Assembly: GCF_010682065.1 (NCBI RefSeq)
Contig: NZ_JAAGWG010000022.1
Span: 1-64,000, forward strand
Direction: 5' to 3'
DNA: 64,000 bases
Source: Blastococcus saxobsidens
GTDB taxonomy: Bacteria; Actinomycetota; Actinomycetes; Mycobacteriales; Geodermatophilaceae
A program made the translations under genes and the position numbers. The notes under the pieces are model-generated. The model saw nothing but the letters and a program-made list of their open reading frames with translations. It searched no databases and was not told the DNA's origin. This document shows, one piece after another, positions 48,139 to 58,571 of the stretch (within the stretch, counting starts at the first letter, position 1; each line of letters starts with the position of its first letter).

Positions 48139-48594
48139 TCAGTTCGGCTCGGGCGGGTCCGGGAGGTACCACAGCGCGCCGGCCAGGGCGCCGTAGACGA
48201 GCGCCGGGCCGGTGTGCGGCAGCCGCTTGCCCGACGCCGCCCGTGCCTGCCCGTGGCGGAAGGCGCGCCGCTCGGCGGCCACGACGAACCCGACGAACCC
48301 GGCGGACGCCGCGGTCGCCAGGCCGAGGCCGACCGCCTTGCTCCGGGTGGGCAACGACCGGAAGACCTCGGAGGGGGGCGGCGTGCCCTCGACCGCCAGG
48401 CCCTCGCGGGCGGTGGCCCACGCCGAACGCAGCTCCGGCAGGGCAACGGCGAGGGACGCCGCCGTGAGCCCCGCCTTCGTCCAGCCGCGCGCCCTGCGCG
48501 AGGGGACGAGGTCGGGCATGGCGTAGTAGAGGGCGGTCGCGGCTGCGGAGCCCATGGCGGCGACTGCACGTGACGGCGGCGACTTGCGGACCAT
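48139..48594 (-). CDS. hypothetical membrane protein, 151 aa
   Basis: ATG 48594. Likely three to four membrane segments: AVAAMGSAAATALYYAM, LTAASLAVALPEL, LGLATAASAGFVGFVVAA and TGPALVYGALAGALWYL. A basic loop (RRAFRHGQARAASGKR) lies before the last. No family with known function is recognised. It is convergent with the GyrI-like gene and divergent from the broken reductase gene. Confidence 0.75.
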   Translation of the reverse strand: MVRKSPPSRAVAAMGSAAATALYYAMPDLVPSRRARGWTKAGLTAASLAVALPELRSAWATAREGLAVEGTPPPSEVFRSLPTRSKAVGLGLATAASAGFVGFVVAAERRAFRHGQARAASGKRLPHTGPALVYGALAGALWYLPDPPEPN

Positions 48595-48651
48595 GCGCGC
48601 ATTGTCTCCCGCGGAGGGCGCCGGCGTCCGGTGGCTGGCAGGGTGGAGGGC

Positions 48652-49559
48652 ATGGTGTCCTCCTCTCCCGTCGTCGTGGTGACCGGTGCGAACGGCCTGG
48701 TGGGCACCGCGGTGTGCCGGGCCCTGGCCGAGGGTCGGTGCAGGTGCGCGCACTCGTGCGCCGGGCCGGGACCGCACCCGTGCTCGACGGCGTCACCGAG
48801 CACGTCGGCGACTTCGCCGACGGGGACGTCGCCCGCGCGGTGTCCGAGGGCGCCGACGCGGTCGTGACCACGGTCCACCCGATGGGCTCCTCCCGGGAGG
48901 AGCAGCACCGGGTCGGCGCCGAGGGCACGCCGGTCCTCGCCCGCGCCGCCCGGGACGCCGGCGTCGCCCGGCTGGTGCACGTGTCCACGGCCGGCGTCTA
49001 CGACCGCTCGGCCGGGATCGGGGACATCGCCGAGGACGGCGCTCTGCTGCCCGAGGGCAGCGGTGACTACCCGGACACGAAGAACGCCACCGACGCCGCG
49101 CTCGCGGAGGTCGACGGCCTCACCACCGTGCTGGTGCGCCCGCCGGCGATCCTGGGCGCCGGCGACACCTCGGTCTGGAACACGCTGCGACCGCAGGCGG
49201 TCCGCGACGGCGACCGCCGGGCCAACCCGGCGCAGACCTGGCCGTGGGTGCACGTGGACGACCTGGCGGCGTTGATCGCCGAGGTCGCCACGGGCGCCGT
49301 CGCGACCGCCGACGATCCGGAGCGCGGACCGGTGGCCGGGAGCACGACCGCGGTGATCGTCGCGGGGGAGCCGGCGACGTGGCGGGACTACCTCGGCACG
49401 GTGGCCGACGCGGTGGGTGTCGCGCCCGAGTGGAACGACGAGCCGGCCTGGACCGGACGGCTGCTGACCGACCGCGCGCTCCGGTGGGGCTGGACGCCGC
49501 GGGTGACCCTGGCGCAGGCGATGCAGGAGCTGCGGCAGGGCCTCACCACCAGCCCCTGA
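48652..49559 (+). pseudogene. NAD(P)-dependent epimerase/reductase, frameshifted
   Basis: The Rossmann start is in one frame from ATG 48652 (VVVVTGANGLVGTAVCRALAEG), but the rest continues in another frame from about 48735 (SVQVRALVRRAGTAPVLDG to the TGA at 49557). Inserting one base in the GGG run at 48732-48734 restores AEGSVQVRALVRR and a single ~300-aa extended short-chain reductase. The remaining parts are intact: VHVSTAGVYDRSAG, SGDYPDTKNATD (YxxxK), LVRPPAILGAGD and WPWVHVDDLAAL. Either a recent inactivation, a sequencing error at a homopolymer, or slippage explains it. Confidence 0.82.
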
Positions 49560-49587
49560 CCCCCACCGGCGGCGGACGGGCGGGCCG

Positions 49588-50538
49588 TCAGAGGAGCGAC
49601 AGGTCCAGGCGCTCCGACAGCAGGTGGAGGGCGGCGCGGCCGGCCCGCGAGTTGCCCTTCTCGTCCAGCGGCGGCGACCAGGCACAGACGCCGAACCGCC
49701 CCGGGACGTCGCCCATCACCGCGCCCGCGACGCCGCTCTTGCACGGGAACCCCAGGTCGTAGGCGAACTGCCCGGCGGCGTCGTAGGTGCCGCACGTCAG
49801 CATCAGCGCGTTGACCCGCCGGGCGAGGGGCTCGGACAGCACCGGCGTCCCGGTCCGCGGGTCGACGCCCTCGTTGGCCAGGAAGCGGGCGGCCCGGGCC
49901 AGCGTCCGCGTGGTCACCGTCAGGGAGCAGAGGCGGACGTAGAGCTCGACGACGTCGTCGACCGGGTGGTGCAGGTTGCCGAACGAGCTCATCAGGTAGC
50001 CCATGGCCCGGTTGGCGGCGCTGCCCTCCCGCTCGGAGTCGAGCGCCGTCTCGTTGACGGTGAGCTCCGTGCCGACGAGGTCGCCGAGGAGGCCGGCGAC
50101 GGCATCGAAGGGGTCGTCCGCGGCGTCCAGCAGGACGTCGCAGACGGCGAGGGCGCCGGCGTTGATGAACGGGTTCCGCGGCACGCCCTTCTCGTGCTCG
50201 AGCTGGATGAGCGAGTTGAACGAATCCCCGGAGGGCTCCCGGCCCACCCGGTCGAACAGGTCCTCGCCCACCAGCCGCAGGGCCGCGGTGAGCCCGAAGA
50301 CCTTCACCACGCTCTGGATGGCGAAGCCGACGTCGGCGTCGCCGGTCACGTGCTCGGTGCCGTCCAGCTCGGCGAGCGCCAGGGCGAAGCGGGTGGACTC
50401 GGCCGAGGGCAGCTCTTCCGGCTGGTCCTCGACCTCCCCTTCGTCGGCGAGGTGCCGCGACCGGTCGGAGACCTCGGTGAGCACCTCCTCGAGGTCGCTG
50501 GTCGTGTCGGGTGCGGCATCGGGAGGGGAGGGGGGCAC
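49588..50538 (-). CDS. glsA: glutaminase A-like enzyme
   Basis: 316 aa, serine-dependent beta-lactamase-fold glutaminase. The SxxK nucleophile motif is FAIQSVVKVFG, followed by VGREPSGDSFNSLIQLE, GVPRNPFINAGALAV, SAANRAMGYLMSSFGN, LMLTCGTYDAAGQFAYDLGFPCKSGVAGAV, shown here as key blocks, and VCAWSPPLDEKGNS. It hydrolyses glutamine to glutamate and ammonia. The first ~60 residues deviate: the normal VAxYIPxL substrate loop is replaced by an acidic DEGEVEDQPEELPSAEST region, so substrate access may differ. It starts at GTG, with the gene divergent from the photolyase gene. Confidence 0.9.
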   Translation of the reverse strand: MPPSPPDAAPDTTSDLEEVLTEVSDRSRHLADEGEVEDQPEELPSAESTRFALALAELDGTEHVTGDADVGFAIQSVVKVFGLTAALRLVGEDLFDRVGREPSGDSFNSLIQLEHEKGVPRNPFINAGALAVCDVLLDAADDPFDAVAGLLGDLVGTELTVNETALDSEREGSAANRAMGYLMSSFGNLHHPVDDVVELYVRLCSLTVTTRTLARAARFLANEGVDPRTGTPVLSEPLARRVNALMLTCGTYDAAGQFAYDLGFPCKSGVAGAVMGDVPGRFGVCAWSPPLDEKGNSRAGRAALHLLSERLDLSLL

Positions 50539-50659
50539 CCACCCTGGCTACCCACCGGCCGGGTGCGGACACGCGGCGGCGCTGCTCCGGTCCCGAGCGG
50601 CACCACGAATCGCGCCCCGACCGTCGATCACCGCACGATGTCCGCACAGGAGGTGGCCG

Positions 50660-52219
50660 GTGGCGGCGAGCGCGGACGGCGGGGCCGGGCCGGACCCTGC
50701 CCTGGGCGACTTCCCGGACCGCGCACCCGGTACGAGGCGCTGGTGCTTCGCCGACCAGCTCGGGCCGCACTTCCTCGACGAACCCGGCCAGCCGGTGCTG
50801 CTGATCGAGTCCAGGGCGGTGTTCGCGCGCCGCCGGTTCCACCGGCAGAAGGCGCACCTGGTCCTCTCCGCCCTCCGCCACCGCGCCGCCGAGCTGGGCG
50901 ACCAGGCCGAGTTCCACCAGGTGGGCACCTACGGCGAGGCGCTCGACCGGGTCCGCGAGCCGCTGAGCGTGTGCGCGCCGACCTCGTGGGGCAGCCGGGA
51001 CATGGTCCTCCACCGTCCGGGCGTGGAGGTGCTGGCCGCCCGGGGCTTCGTGACCACCCAGCCGGAGTTCGCGGCCTGGGCCGAGGGCCGGGGCAGGCGG
51101 AGGCTGCTCATGGAGGACTTCTACCGGGACTCCCGGCGCCGCCACGATGTGCTGATGAACGGCGCCGAGCCGGTGGGCGGCCGGTGGAACCTCGACACCG
51201 ACAACCGCGAACCCCCACCGGCCGACGGCCGGATCGGGGTGCCGGAGCCGTGGTGGCCGGCGGAGGACGAGATCGACGAGGAGGTCCGGGCCGACCTCGA
51301 CCGCTGGGAGGCGGCCGGCGACGTGACCTTCGTCGGCGACGACGGCCCGCGGCTGTTCCCGGTGACCCGGGCGGAGGCGGTGCTGCGGCTGGAGGACTTC
51401 CTGCAGCACCGGCTCGGCGCCTTCGGCCCGCACGAGGACGCGATGCTGGCGGGCGACCGCTGGCTCGCCCACTCCCTGCTCTCCCCGGCGCTCAACCTGG
51501 GTCTGCTCGACCCGCTGGAGGTGGTCGTCGCGACCGAGGGGAGCGCCCGCGACCGCGCGGCCGCGGGGGAGCTGCTGCCGCTGAACAGCGTCGAGGGCTT
51601 CGTCCGGCAGGTCATGGGCTGGCGGGACTACATCTGGCACATGTACTGGCACCTCGGCCGGGACTACCGGCGACGGAACCTCTTGGCCGCCCGCGAGGAG
51701 GTGCCGGACTGGCTGGCCGGCCTCGACGACGGCGCGGTCGACGCCGCCTGTCTCTCCGACGTGCTGGGCGACCTGCGGCGGGACGGCTGGGTGCACCACA
51801 TCCCGCGCCTGATGGTGCTCGGCAACTACGCCCTGCAGCGGGGCATCGACCCCTCGGCGATGACCGACTGGTTCCACGAGAGCTTCGTCGACGGCTACGA
51901 GTGGGTGATGGTCGCCAACGTCGTCGGCATGAGCCAGCACGCCGACGGCGGGCTCCTGGCCACCAAGCCCTACGCCTCCGGCGGCGCCTACATCGACCGG
52001 ATGAGCGACTACTGCGGCGGCTGCCGGTACGACCCCAGGAAGCGGCTCGGGGACGACGCGTGCCCGTTCACCGCGGGCTACTGGGCCTTCCTCGACCGCA
52101 CCCGCGACCGCCTGGCCGGGAACCACCGGATGCGCCGCCCGCTGCAGGGCCTGGACCGGCTCGCCGACCTCGAGGCGGTCGTCGCGCAGGAACAGGACCG
52201 GGGCACGACGCCGCCGTAG
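50660..52219 (+). CDS. iron-sulfur (6-4) photolyase / cryptochrome (FeS-BCP, PhrB-like)
   Basis: 519 aa from GTG 50660 with a perfect AGGAGG 6 nt away. CFADQLGPHFLDEP opens the Rossmann domain. The FAD-binding helical domain carries LPLNSVEGFVRQVMGWRDYIW and MSQHADGGLLATKPYASGG. Four Cys (C364, C452, C455, C468) have exactly the spacing (88, 3, 13) of the 4Fe-4S ligands C350, C438, C441 and C454 of Agrobacterium PhrB. The family repairs (6-4) photoproducts with light. An epimerase-like gene and a CPBP protease gene follow in the same direction. Confidence 0.95.
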   Translation: MAASADGGAGPDPALGDFPDRAPGTRRWCFADQLGPHFLDEPGQPVLLIESRAVFARRRFHRQKAHLVLSALRHRAAELGDQAEFHQVGTYGEALDRVREPLSVCAPTSWGSRDMVLHRPGVEVLAARGFVTTQPEFAAWAEGRGRRRLLMEDFYRDSRRRHDVLMNGAEPVGGRWNLDTDNREPPPADGRIGVPEPWWPAEDEIDEEVRADLDRWEAAGDVTFVGDDGPRLFPVTRAEAVLRLEDFLQHRLGAFGPHEDAMLAGDRWLAHSLLSPALNLGLLDPLEVVVATEGSARDRAAAGELLPLNSVEGFVRQVMGWRDYIWHMYWHLGRDYRRRNLLAAREEVPDWLAGLDDGAVDAACLSDVLGDLRRDGWVHHIPRLMVLGNYALQRGIDPSAMTDWFHESFVDGYEWVMVANVVGMSQHADGGLLATKPYASGGAYIDRMSDYCGGCRYDPRKRLGDDACPFTAGYWAFLDRTRDRLAGNHRMRRPLQGLDRLADLEAVVAQEQDRGTTPP

Positions 52220-52270
52220 CCCGCGCGACCCCGGGTCGCGCGCGCAGCCCACCCGGGCGAGGCTGGGCCG

Positions 52271-53212
52271 GTGAGGATCCTGGTCACCGGCGCATCGGGA
52301 TTCGTGGGCAGCCGGTTGGCCACCGCGCTGGAGGAGGCGGGGCACGAGGTCAGGGCCATGACCCGCCGGCCCGAGCGCTACCAGGGGGCCGGCACCCCGG
52401 TGGCCGGCGACGTCGGCGACGAGGCGTCTCTGCGGCGGGCGATGGAGGGCTGCGAGGTCGCCTACTACCTCGTGCACTCCCTCGACGACCCCGACTTCGA
52501 GCGCAAGGACGCCGCCGCGGCCCGCACCTTCGCCGGGGCGGCCGCAGCAGCCGGTGTCCAGCGGATCGTCTACCTCGGTGGCCTGGGCCGGGACGGCGAC
52601 CAGCTGTCCCGGCACCTGCGCAGCCGCCGCGAGGTCGAGCGGCTCCTGGGCGGCACCGGTGTGCCGGTCACGGTGCTGCGCGCGGGGATCGTGGTCGGCC
52701 ACGGCGGGGTGTCCTGGGAGATGACCCGCCAGCTGGTCGCGCACCTGCCGGCCATGGTCACCCCCCGGTGGGTCAGCACGCGGACGCAGCCGATCGCGGT
52801 CGCCGACGTCGTCCGGTACCTGGTCGGTGTCCTCGACGCGCCGCAGGCGGCCGGGCGGGTCTTCGAGGTGGGCGGCCCCGAGGTGCTCAGCTACCTGCAG
52901 ATGATGATCCGGGTCGCCGAGATCCAGAACCGGCACATGTTCGTCGTCCCCGTGCCGCTGCTCAGCCCGCAGCTGTCCTCGCGCTGGCTGGCCCTGGTCA
53001 CCGACGTCGACGCGGCCACCGGCCGCTCGCTCATCGACTCCATGACCAACGAGGTCGTCGTGACCGACGACGCCATCCGCTCGGTCGTGCCCTTCGACCC
53101 GATGGACTACGACGAGATGGTGATGACGGCGCTGGTCGAGCGTGCTCGGGAACGCCGGCAGCAGGCCGGTGAGCGGCGCGGGGGCTGGCTGAGCCGCGGA
53201 GCGCGCCGGTGA
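52271..53212 (+). CDS. atypical short-chain reductase / NAD(P)H-binding protein
   Basis: 313 aa from GTG 52271. The Rossmann start is RILVTGASGFVGSRLATAL, followed by VAYYLVHSLDDPDFE, QRIVYLGGLGRDGDQLS and VTVLRAGIVVGHGG. The protein resembles atypical SDR groups (NmrA/DUF2867-associated) that often accompany photolyase genes, and lacks the classical YxxxK. The C-terminal half (about 195-300) is probably substrate-specific. GAGGCT plus 6 nt precedes the GTG (leaderless pattern). The stop overlaps the start of the CPBP gene (GTGA). Confidence 0.85.
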   Translation: MRILVTGASGFVGSRLATALEEAGHEVRAMTRRPERYQGAGTPVAGDVGDEASLRRAMEGCEVAYYLVHSLDDPDFERKDAAAARTFAGAAAAAGVQRIVYLGGLGRDGDQLSRHLRSRREVERLLGGTGVPVTVLRAGIVVGHGGVSWEMTRQLVAHLPAMVTPRWVSTRTQPIAVADVVRYLVGVLDAPQAAGRVFEVGGPEVLSYLQMMIRVAEIQNRHMFVVPVPLLSPQLSSRWLALVTDVDAATGRSLIDSMTNEVVVTDDAIRSVVPFDPMDYDEMVMTALVERARERRQQAGERRGGWLSRGARR

Positions 53213-53973
53213 CCCCTCGCCGCGCGGCCCGGGCGGTCGGCGACCGGGTCCGGTCGGCGGCCCTGCCGCTGCTGCGCCGCGTGCCGCGGGACCACCGGGA
53301 GAGCGACGAGGCCTTCCGGCGCCGCCGGCGCGTCACCGGCGTCACCGCGATCACCGGCGCGTCCCTGCTCGGGGTCTCGCTGTCGGCGCCGCCGGGTTCA
53401 CCGCGGTTCTACTGGCTGACCCTGGGGGTGGCCGGTACCTGGGTGGCCGGCGGGCTGGCGTCCGGGCCGCTGCACCTGGGGCGGATGTTCGGGCCCGGTG
53501 ACCGGCTGCGCCGGCCGGTGCTGACGCCGGTCGCCGCGGGGATCGGTGCCTTCGGTGCCTTCTACGCCGCGGCGCTGGTCGCCCGGCGGATCCGGGTCCT
53601 GGAACGGGCCATCGGCTCGGTGCTCCGTTACGCCGACCAGGGCTCGGCGCCGCTGGTGGCGGCCACCACGCTGGCCAACGGCGTGGCGGAGGAGGTGTTC
53701 TTCCGCGGCGCGCTCTACGCGGCGGCCGGGACCCGGCGGCCGGTGCTCGTCTCGACGGCGGTCTACGGGCTGGCCACGACCGCGACCCGCAACCCGGCGC
53801 TGGTGCTGGCCAGCGTCCCGATGGGGCTCCTGTTCGGCGTCCAGCGCGGCATCACCGGGGGCATCCAGGCGCCCGTGCTCACCCACGTGGTGTGGTCGGC
53901 GCTGATGCTCCGCTACCTGCCGCCGCTGTTCGCCTCCCAGCTGGCGGAGGAGCGGCTGCCGACGCCCGCGTGA
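53209..53973 (+). CDS. CPBP-family intramembrane metalloprotease
   Basis: 254 aa from GTG 53209, overlapping the previous stop. A basic N-terminus precedes about six membrane helices. CPBP motif 1 is VAEEVFFRGALYAA (EExxxR), motif 2 lies at ASVPMGLLFGVQRGITGG (FxxxH replaced by FGVQR), and motif 3 is APVLTHVVWSAL with His. Members cleave prenylated or membrane peptides or have non-proteolytic roles. The missing His in the second motif leaves activity uncertain. It probably works with the epimerase-like product. Confidence 0.85.
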   Translation: MTPRRAARAVGDRVRSAALPLLRRVPRDHRESDEAFRRRRRVTGVTAITGASLLGVSLSAPPGSPRFYWLTLGVAGTWVAGGLASGPLHLGRMFGPGDRLRRPVLTPVAAGIGAFGAFYAAALVARRIRVLERAIGSVLRYADQGSAPLVAATTLANGVAEEVFFRGALYAAAGTRRPVLVSTAVYGLATTATRNPALVLASVPMGLLFGVQRGITGGIQAPVLTHVVWSALMLRYLPPLFASQLAEERLPTPA

Positions 53974-53989
53974 GGGCGCCGGCACCTGG

Positions 53990-54328
53990 TCACCCGCGCC
54001 GCGCGCCCGGCCCGTCGCCGACGGGCCCGTCACCGGCAGGCGGCGGGGTCGTGTCCCCGCGCTCGAGCCGCTGGCGGATCGCCGCGACGTTCAGCGCCAC
54101 GTCCTCGAGCGCCTCCACCGCACGCGTGGCGAGGGCGAACGTGAGGTTCTCGCGCTGCTCCTCGGCGCTGGGCTCCCGATGACTCCGCGCGGTGGCCGGG
54201 CGCTCGCCCGCCGACCGTGTCGCGGCGTTCCAGGGCTCGGATTCCCCCGGGGGACCTGCGAACAGATCGCGCAGCATCTGCTGCGCCCGCTCGATGAACT
54301 CGCCCGGGTCGGGCCGGTTGGTCGACAT
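53990..54328 (-). CDS. hypothetical small helical protein, 112 aa
   Basis: ATG 54328 with AGAGGAG upstream. The N-terminus (DPGEFIERAQQMLRDLFAG) and a second amphipathic helix (ENLTFALATRAVEALEDVAL, NVAAIRQRLERG) are separated by a disordered acidic/basic linker. The tail is Pro/Gly-rich. No family is recognised; the helices suggest a protein-interaction or coiled-coil role. The zinc-ribbon gene ends about 105 bp upstream on the same strand. Confidence 0.7.
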   Translation of the reverse strand: MSTNRPDPGEFIERAQQMLRDLFAGPPGESEPWNAATRSAGERPATARSHREPSAEEQRENLTFALATRAVEALEDVALNVAAIRQRLERGDTTPPPAGDGPVGDGPGARRG

Positions 54329-54433
54329 CCGTGCTCCTCTCGGCTCTGGTGAGCACATCGCGCCGGAACCGGCGCGCAGGTAGGGGTGTACCCCGCCCCG
54401 GGCATCCACTCGCCGGGCGGCCGGCGAGCCCGA

Positions 54434-54637
54434 TCAGACCTCGACTGACGTGCCGCAGATGCCGCAGACCTCCAGCCGCCGCCGTCCCCATCGGGCGATC
54501 GGGATGAAGAAGACCGTGAACTGCTTGACCAGCCGCACCCGCGCCCACTGCGAGGTGTTCCCGCAGTTCGGGCAGGTGCGGACCTCCCCGGGCCCCAGGT
54601 GCTGTTCCTTGGTGCCGAAGCCGAAGAGGAAGAACAT
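54434..54637 (-). CDS. zinc-ribbon protein, 67 aa
   Basis: ATG 54637. Two Cys pairs, TCPNCGN (C22/C25) and EVCGICGT (C58/C61), form a zinc ribbon flanking a basic/hydrophobic stretch (RVRLVKQFTVFFIPIARWGRRR). The N-terminal MFFLFGFGTKEQHLGPGE matches the widespread zinc-ribbon family PF17032-like proteins, which have no known function. The 226 bases upstream (54638-54863) contain no gene or signal I can support. Confidence 0.8.
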   Translation of the reverse strand: MFFLFGFGTKEQHLGPGEVRTCPNCGNTSQWARVRLVKQFTVFFIPIARWGRRRLEVCGICGTSVEV

Positions 54638-54863
54638 CCCGCCACCGTAGGCAGCAGACCCTCCAGCCGCCCGGTGACGGCGGGCCAGGGAGTGACGGGT
54701 CAGTCCCCGACCGTGCCGCTCCGGGACCGGTGGAGCAGGTCGCCGTACTCCGGCGGACGAGCACATCACGCCCTCCGGTCGGCGGGTCCTGGCCGGGCTC
54801 GCTCCACCCGGCGGGGCCGTGCGGCCTCCGGATCCCTTCTCCCGCCGATCACCGTGCGGGGGC

Positions 54864-55589
54864 TCACGCGACGGCCCGGAGCACCACCTGCCCGGCGGCA
54901 CCCAGGGGCAGGACCACGAGCAGCCAGGTCATGGCGGCGCCCAGGGCCCGACCGGGCGCTCCGGCCGATCGCGCCGCCGGCGCCCTGGCTGCCAGCGCTG
55001 CCACCAGGAGCGCCCCGATCACGCAGAAGAGGACGGCGTTGCCGGCATGGTGCAGGTAGTACCCGTAGCCGACGGCGCCCTCGGTGAGGAACACCCCGCC
55101 CATGAGCGCCGCGCTCGCCCCGGTCCAGCGGATGGACCGTGCGTGGCGCCAGAACCAGCCTGCGAGGCCGAAGAGCGGGCCGCCGACCACGCCGGTGATC
55201 GCCCAGAACGCGACCATGGAGGGGTTGACACCGAAGTCGCGCAGCGCGGAGACGGCGTAGTAGCCGCCCACCTCGCCGAAGCACACGAGGACGCCGGCTG
55301 CGGCGGCGACCCCGGGCCGTCGGCACAGGGCGCCGACAGCGAAGGCGGTGACGACCCAGGGACCCACCGCGTTCGCGAGCCCGCTGAACGGCCCGGACAG
55401 GACCGTCTGGAGGCCCGAGGTCGCCGCTCCCCACGCGACGCCGATCACGACGGCCAGACCGAGCGCCGCCGCGGTCGTCAGCCCGGGTCCCTGCCCGTGG
55501 GCGGGCACCGGACCGGCAGTGTCGACGCCGCCGGACGGGTGGTTGGCCATGCCGGTCGGCTCAGCCGCAGCGGAACTGGTTCTGCTCAC
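54864..55589 (-). CDS. multi-pass membrane protein (DUF6518-like)
   Basis: 241 aa from GTG 55589. About seven hydrophobic helices, including AAALGLAVVIGVAWGAATSGLQ, GPWVVTAFAVGALC and VVGGPLFGLAGWFWR, with conserved-looking motifs GEVGGYYA and EGAVGYGYYLHHAGNA. The layout resembles DUF6518 membrane proteins of unknown function. CATAGT (55601-55596) plus 6 nt precedes the GTG, supporting this start as leaderless. It stands alone on its strand. Confidence 0.75.
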   Translation of the reverse strand: MSRTSSAAAEPTGMANHPSGGVDTAGPVPAHGQGPGLTTAAALGLAVVIGVAWGAATSGLQTVLSGPFSGLANAVGPWVVTAFAVGALCRRPGVAAAAGVLVCFGEVGGYYAVSALRDFGVNPSMVAFWAITGVVGGPLFGLAGWFWRHARSIRWTGASAALMGGVFLTEGAVGYGYYLHHAGNAVLFCVIGALLVAALAARAPAARSAGAPGRALGAAMTWLLVVLPLGAAGQVVLRAVA

Positions 55590-55779
55590 GATCGAACTAT
55601 GGCAGGTGGCCGGTCCCGCGACGTCAGCTCTCGGACGGATCCTGCGCGGAGCAGCCTCATCCTCTGGTCGGACGGGTCACCGATGCGGCGCCGCCACCTT
55701 GCCGGGAGGACAAGCGACGATCCACTGCCGCCGTGGCCCTCCACCGGGTCCTTCCGGCTCCAGGCGGGTAGAAGGGCGT

Positions 55780-57252
55780 ATGCCCATCGACGCGTTCGAA
55801 CCCCATCCCATCGTCCGCCTGCTCGGCAAGCCGTCGGCCGACTTCACCGGCGGGGACCTGGTGCGAGCGGTCGAACAGCTGGGGTTGCACCAGGTGAACC
55901 TGCGCTACGTCGGCGGCGACGGGCGCCTGAAGACCCTGGCGTTCCCGATCAACTCGCGGGACCACCTGCTCGGGGTGCTGATCCGCGGCGAGCGGGTGGA
56001 CGGCTCGAGCGTCTTCTCCGGTACGGATCCCGATGCCAGCGACGTGTACCTCGTGCCGCGGCACCGCACGGCCTTCGTCAACCCCTTCGGCGAGCGGCCC
56101 TCCCTGGACGTGCTGTGCTCCTTCTACGCCGAGGACGGGAAGCCGCTGCCCTACGCCCGCGAGCAGATCGTGCGCCGGGCCGCCGAGGTCCTGACCGAGG
56201 AGACCGGCATGACGCTCGAGGCGTTCGGCGAGCTGGAGTACTACCTGGTCGACGAGCCGGCGCGGATCTACCCGGTCGAGGAGGAGCGCGGCTACCAGGA
56301 GTCGAGCCCCTTCTCCAAGGGGCAGCGGGTCCGGGAGCAGGTGCTGGGACACCTCAGCGCCATGGGGGTGCCGTTGAAGTACGCCCACGGCGAGGTCGGC
56401 AACATCCTCGAGGAGGACCGGCAGCTGGTGCAGCACGAGATCGAGCTCCAGCCCGTGCCCGTGGAGCAGGCCGCCGACCACCTCGTCCTGGCCAAGTGGG
56501 TGGTGCGGGAGGTGGCGGCCGCACACGGCCTGGAGGCGACGTTCGCCCCGTCGGTGAGCAGTGCGGGCGCCGGGAACGGCCTGCACATTCACAGCCGCCT
56601 GGTCCGCGACGGCGTCAGCACCATCGTCGGCGACGAGGGCATCGACGACACCGGGCGACGGCTGGTCGCCGGCTACCTCATGGCGGCCGGCGCGCTCACC
56701 GCCTTCGGCAACACGGTGCCCACGTCCTACCTGCGGTTCGCTGACGGCGACGAGTCACCCGGGGACATCTGCTGGGGCGAGAAGGACCGCACCGGGCTGG
56801 TCCGCGTCCCCCTGGCCTGGAACGGGGACGTGCTGCCCGGGATGGTCGCCCACGCCAATCCCGGCAGCACCGAGGCCGTCCCCGAGCCCGCTCCGCATCC
56901 GCAGACCGTCGAGCTGCGGGTCGGCGACGGCTCCGCCGACGTGCACCTGCTGCTGGCCGGCATGGCCGTCGCGGCGAAGCGCGGGCTGACCGATGCCGGG
57001 AGCCTGAAGCTGGCCGAGCGGCTCAGCACCGCCGACCACGACGACTTCGAGCAGCTGCCCACCTCGTGCGCCGGGTCGGCCGACGCGCTGGAGGCCGAGC
57101 GGGAGCTGTTCGAGGCCGACGGCGTCTTCCCGCCGGAGCTGGTGGACGCCGTTCTCGAGAGGCTCCGGGCGGCCGACAAGGCCGCCGGGGACTTCACGAA
57201 GGACGACGACGCCCGCGAGCTGCTGGTCCGCCGCTACTGGCACGTCGGCTGA
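55780..57252 (+). CDS. glutamine-synthetase-family enzyme, substrate unknown
   Basis: 490 aa from ATG 55780, with AAGGG upstream. GS catalytic residues are visible: ExE in FGELEYYLV, then HGEVGNILEEDRQLVQHEIE (metal Glu positions), GNGLHIHS (metal His), and ELRVGDGSADVHLLLAGM (Arg near the C-end). Against classical GS, about ten residues (NILEEDRQLV) are inserted between the two central metal Glu residues and the N-terminal domain is divergent. It may ligate ammonia or an amine to a glutamate-like substrate (gamma-glutamyl ligase), but ordinary glutamine synthesis is not assured. It is convergent with an acyl-CoA dehydrogenase gene. Confidence 0.85.
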   Translation: MPIDAFEPHPIVRLLGKPSADFTGGDLVRAVEQLGLHQVNLRYVGGDGRLKTLAFPINSRDHLLGVLIRGERVDGSSVFSGTDPDASDVYLVPRHRTAFVNPFGERPSLDVLCSFYAEDGKPLPYAREQIVRRAAEVLTEETGMTLEAFGELEYYLVDEPARIYPVEEERGYQESSPFSKGQRVREQVLGHLSAMGVPLKYAHGEVGNILEEDRQLVQHEIELQPVPVEQAADHLVLAKWVVREVAAAHGLEATFAPSVSSAGAGNGLHIHSRLVRDGVSTIVGDEGIDDTGRRLVAGYLMAAGALTAFGNTVPTSYLRFADGDESPGDICWGEKDRTGLVRVPLAWNGDVLPGMVAHANPGSTEAVPEPAPHPQTVELRVGDGSADVHLLLAGMAVAAKRGLTDAGSLKLAERLSTADHDDFEQLPTSCAGSADALEAERELFEADGVFPPELVDAVLERLRAADKAAGDFTKDDDARELLVRRYWHVG

Positions 57253-57275
57253 ACCCGGCCGGCCTCTCCGCTCGC

Positions 57276-58571
<1,296 letters not shown>

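Noticed and set aside
49388-52936. 1182-codon frames on either strand over the glutaminase/photolyase region
   Set aside because: Antisense or off-frame to genes with intact catalytic motifs and ribosome sites.
54638-54863. N-terminal extension of the zinc-ribbon gene to 54901
   Set aside because: Adds 88 Arg/Pro/Gly-rich residues with no similarity; ATG 54637 gives the family-length protein.
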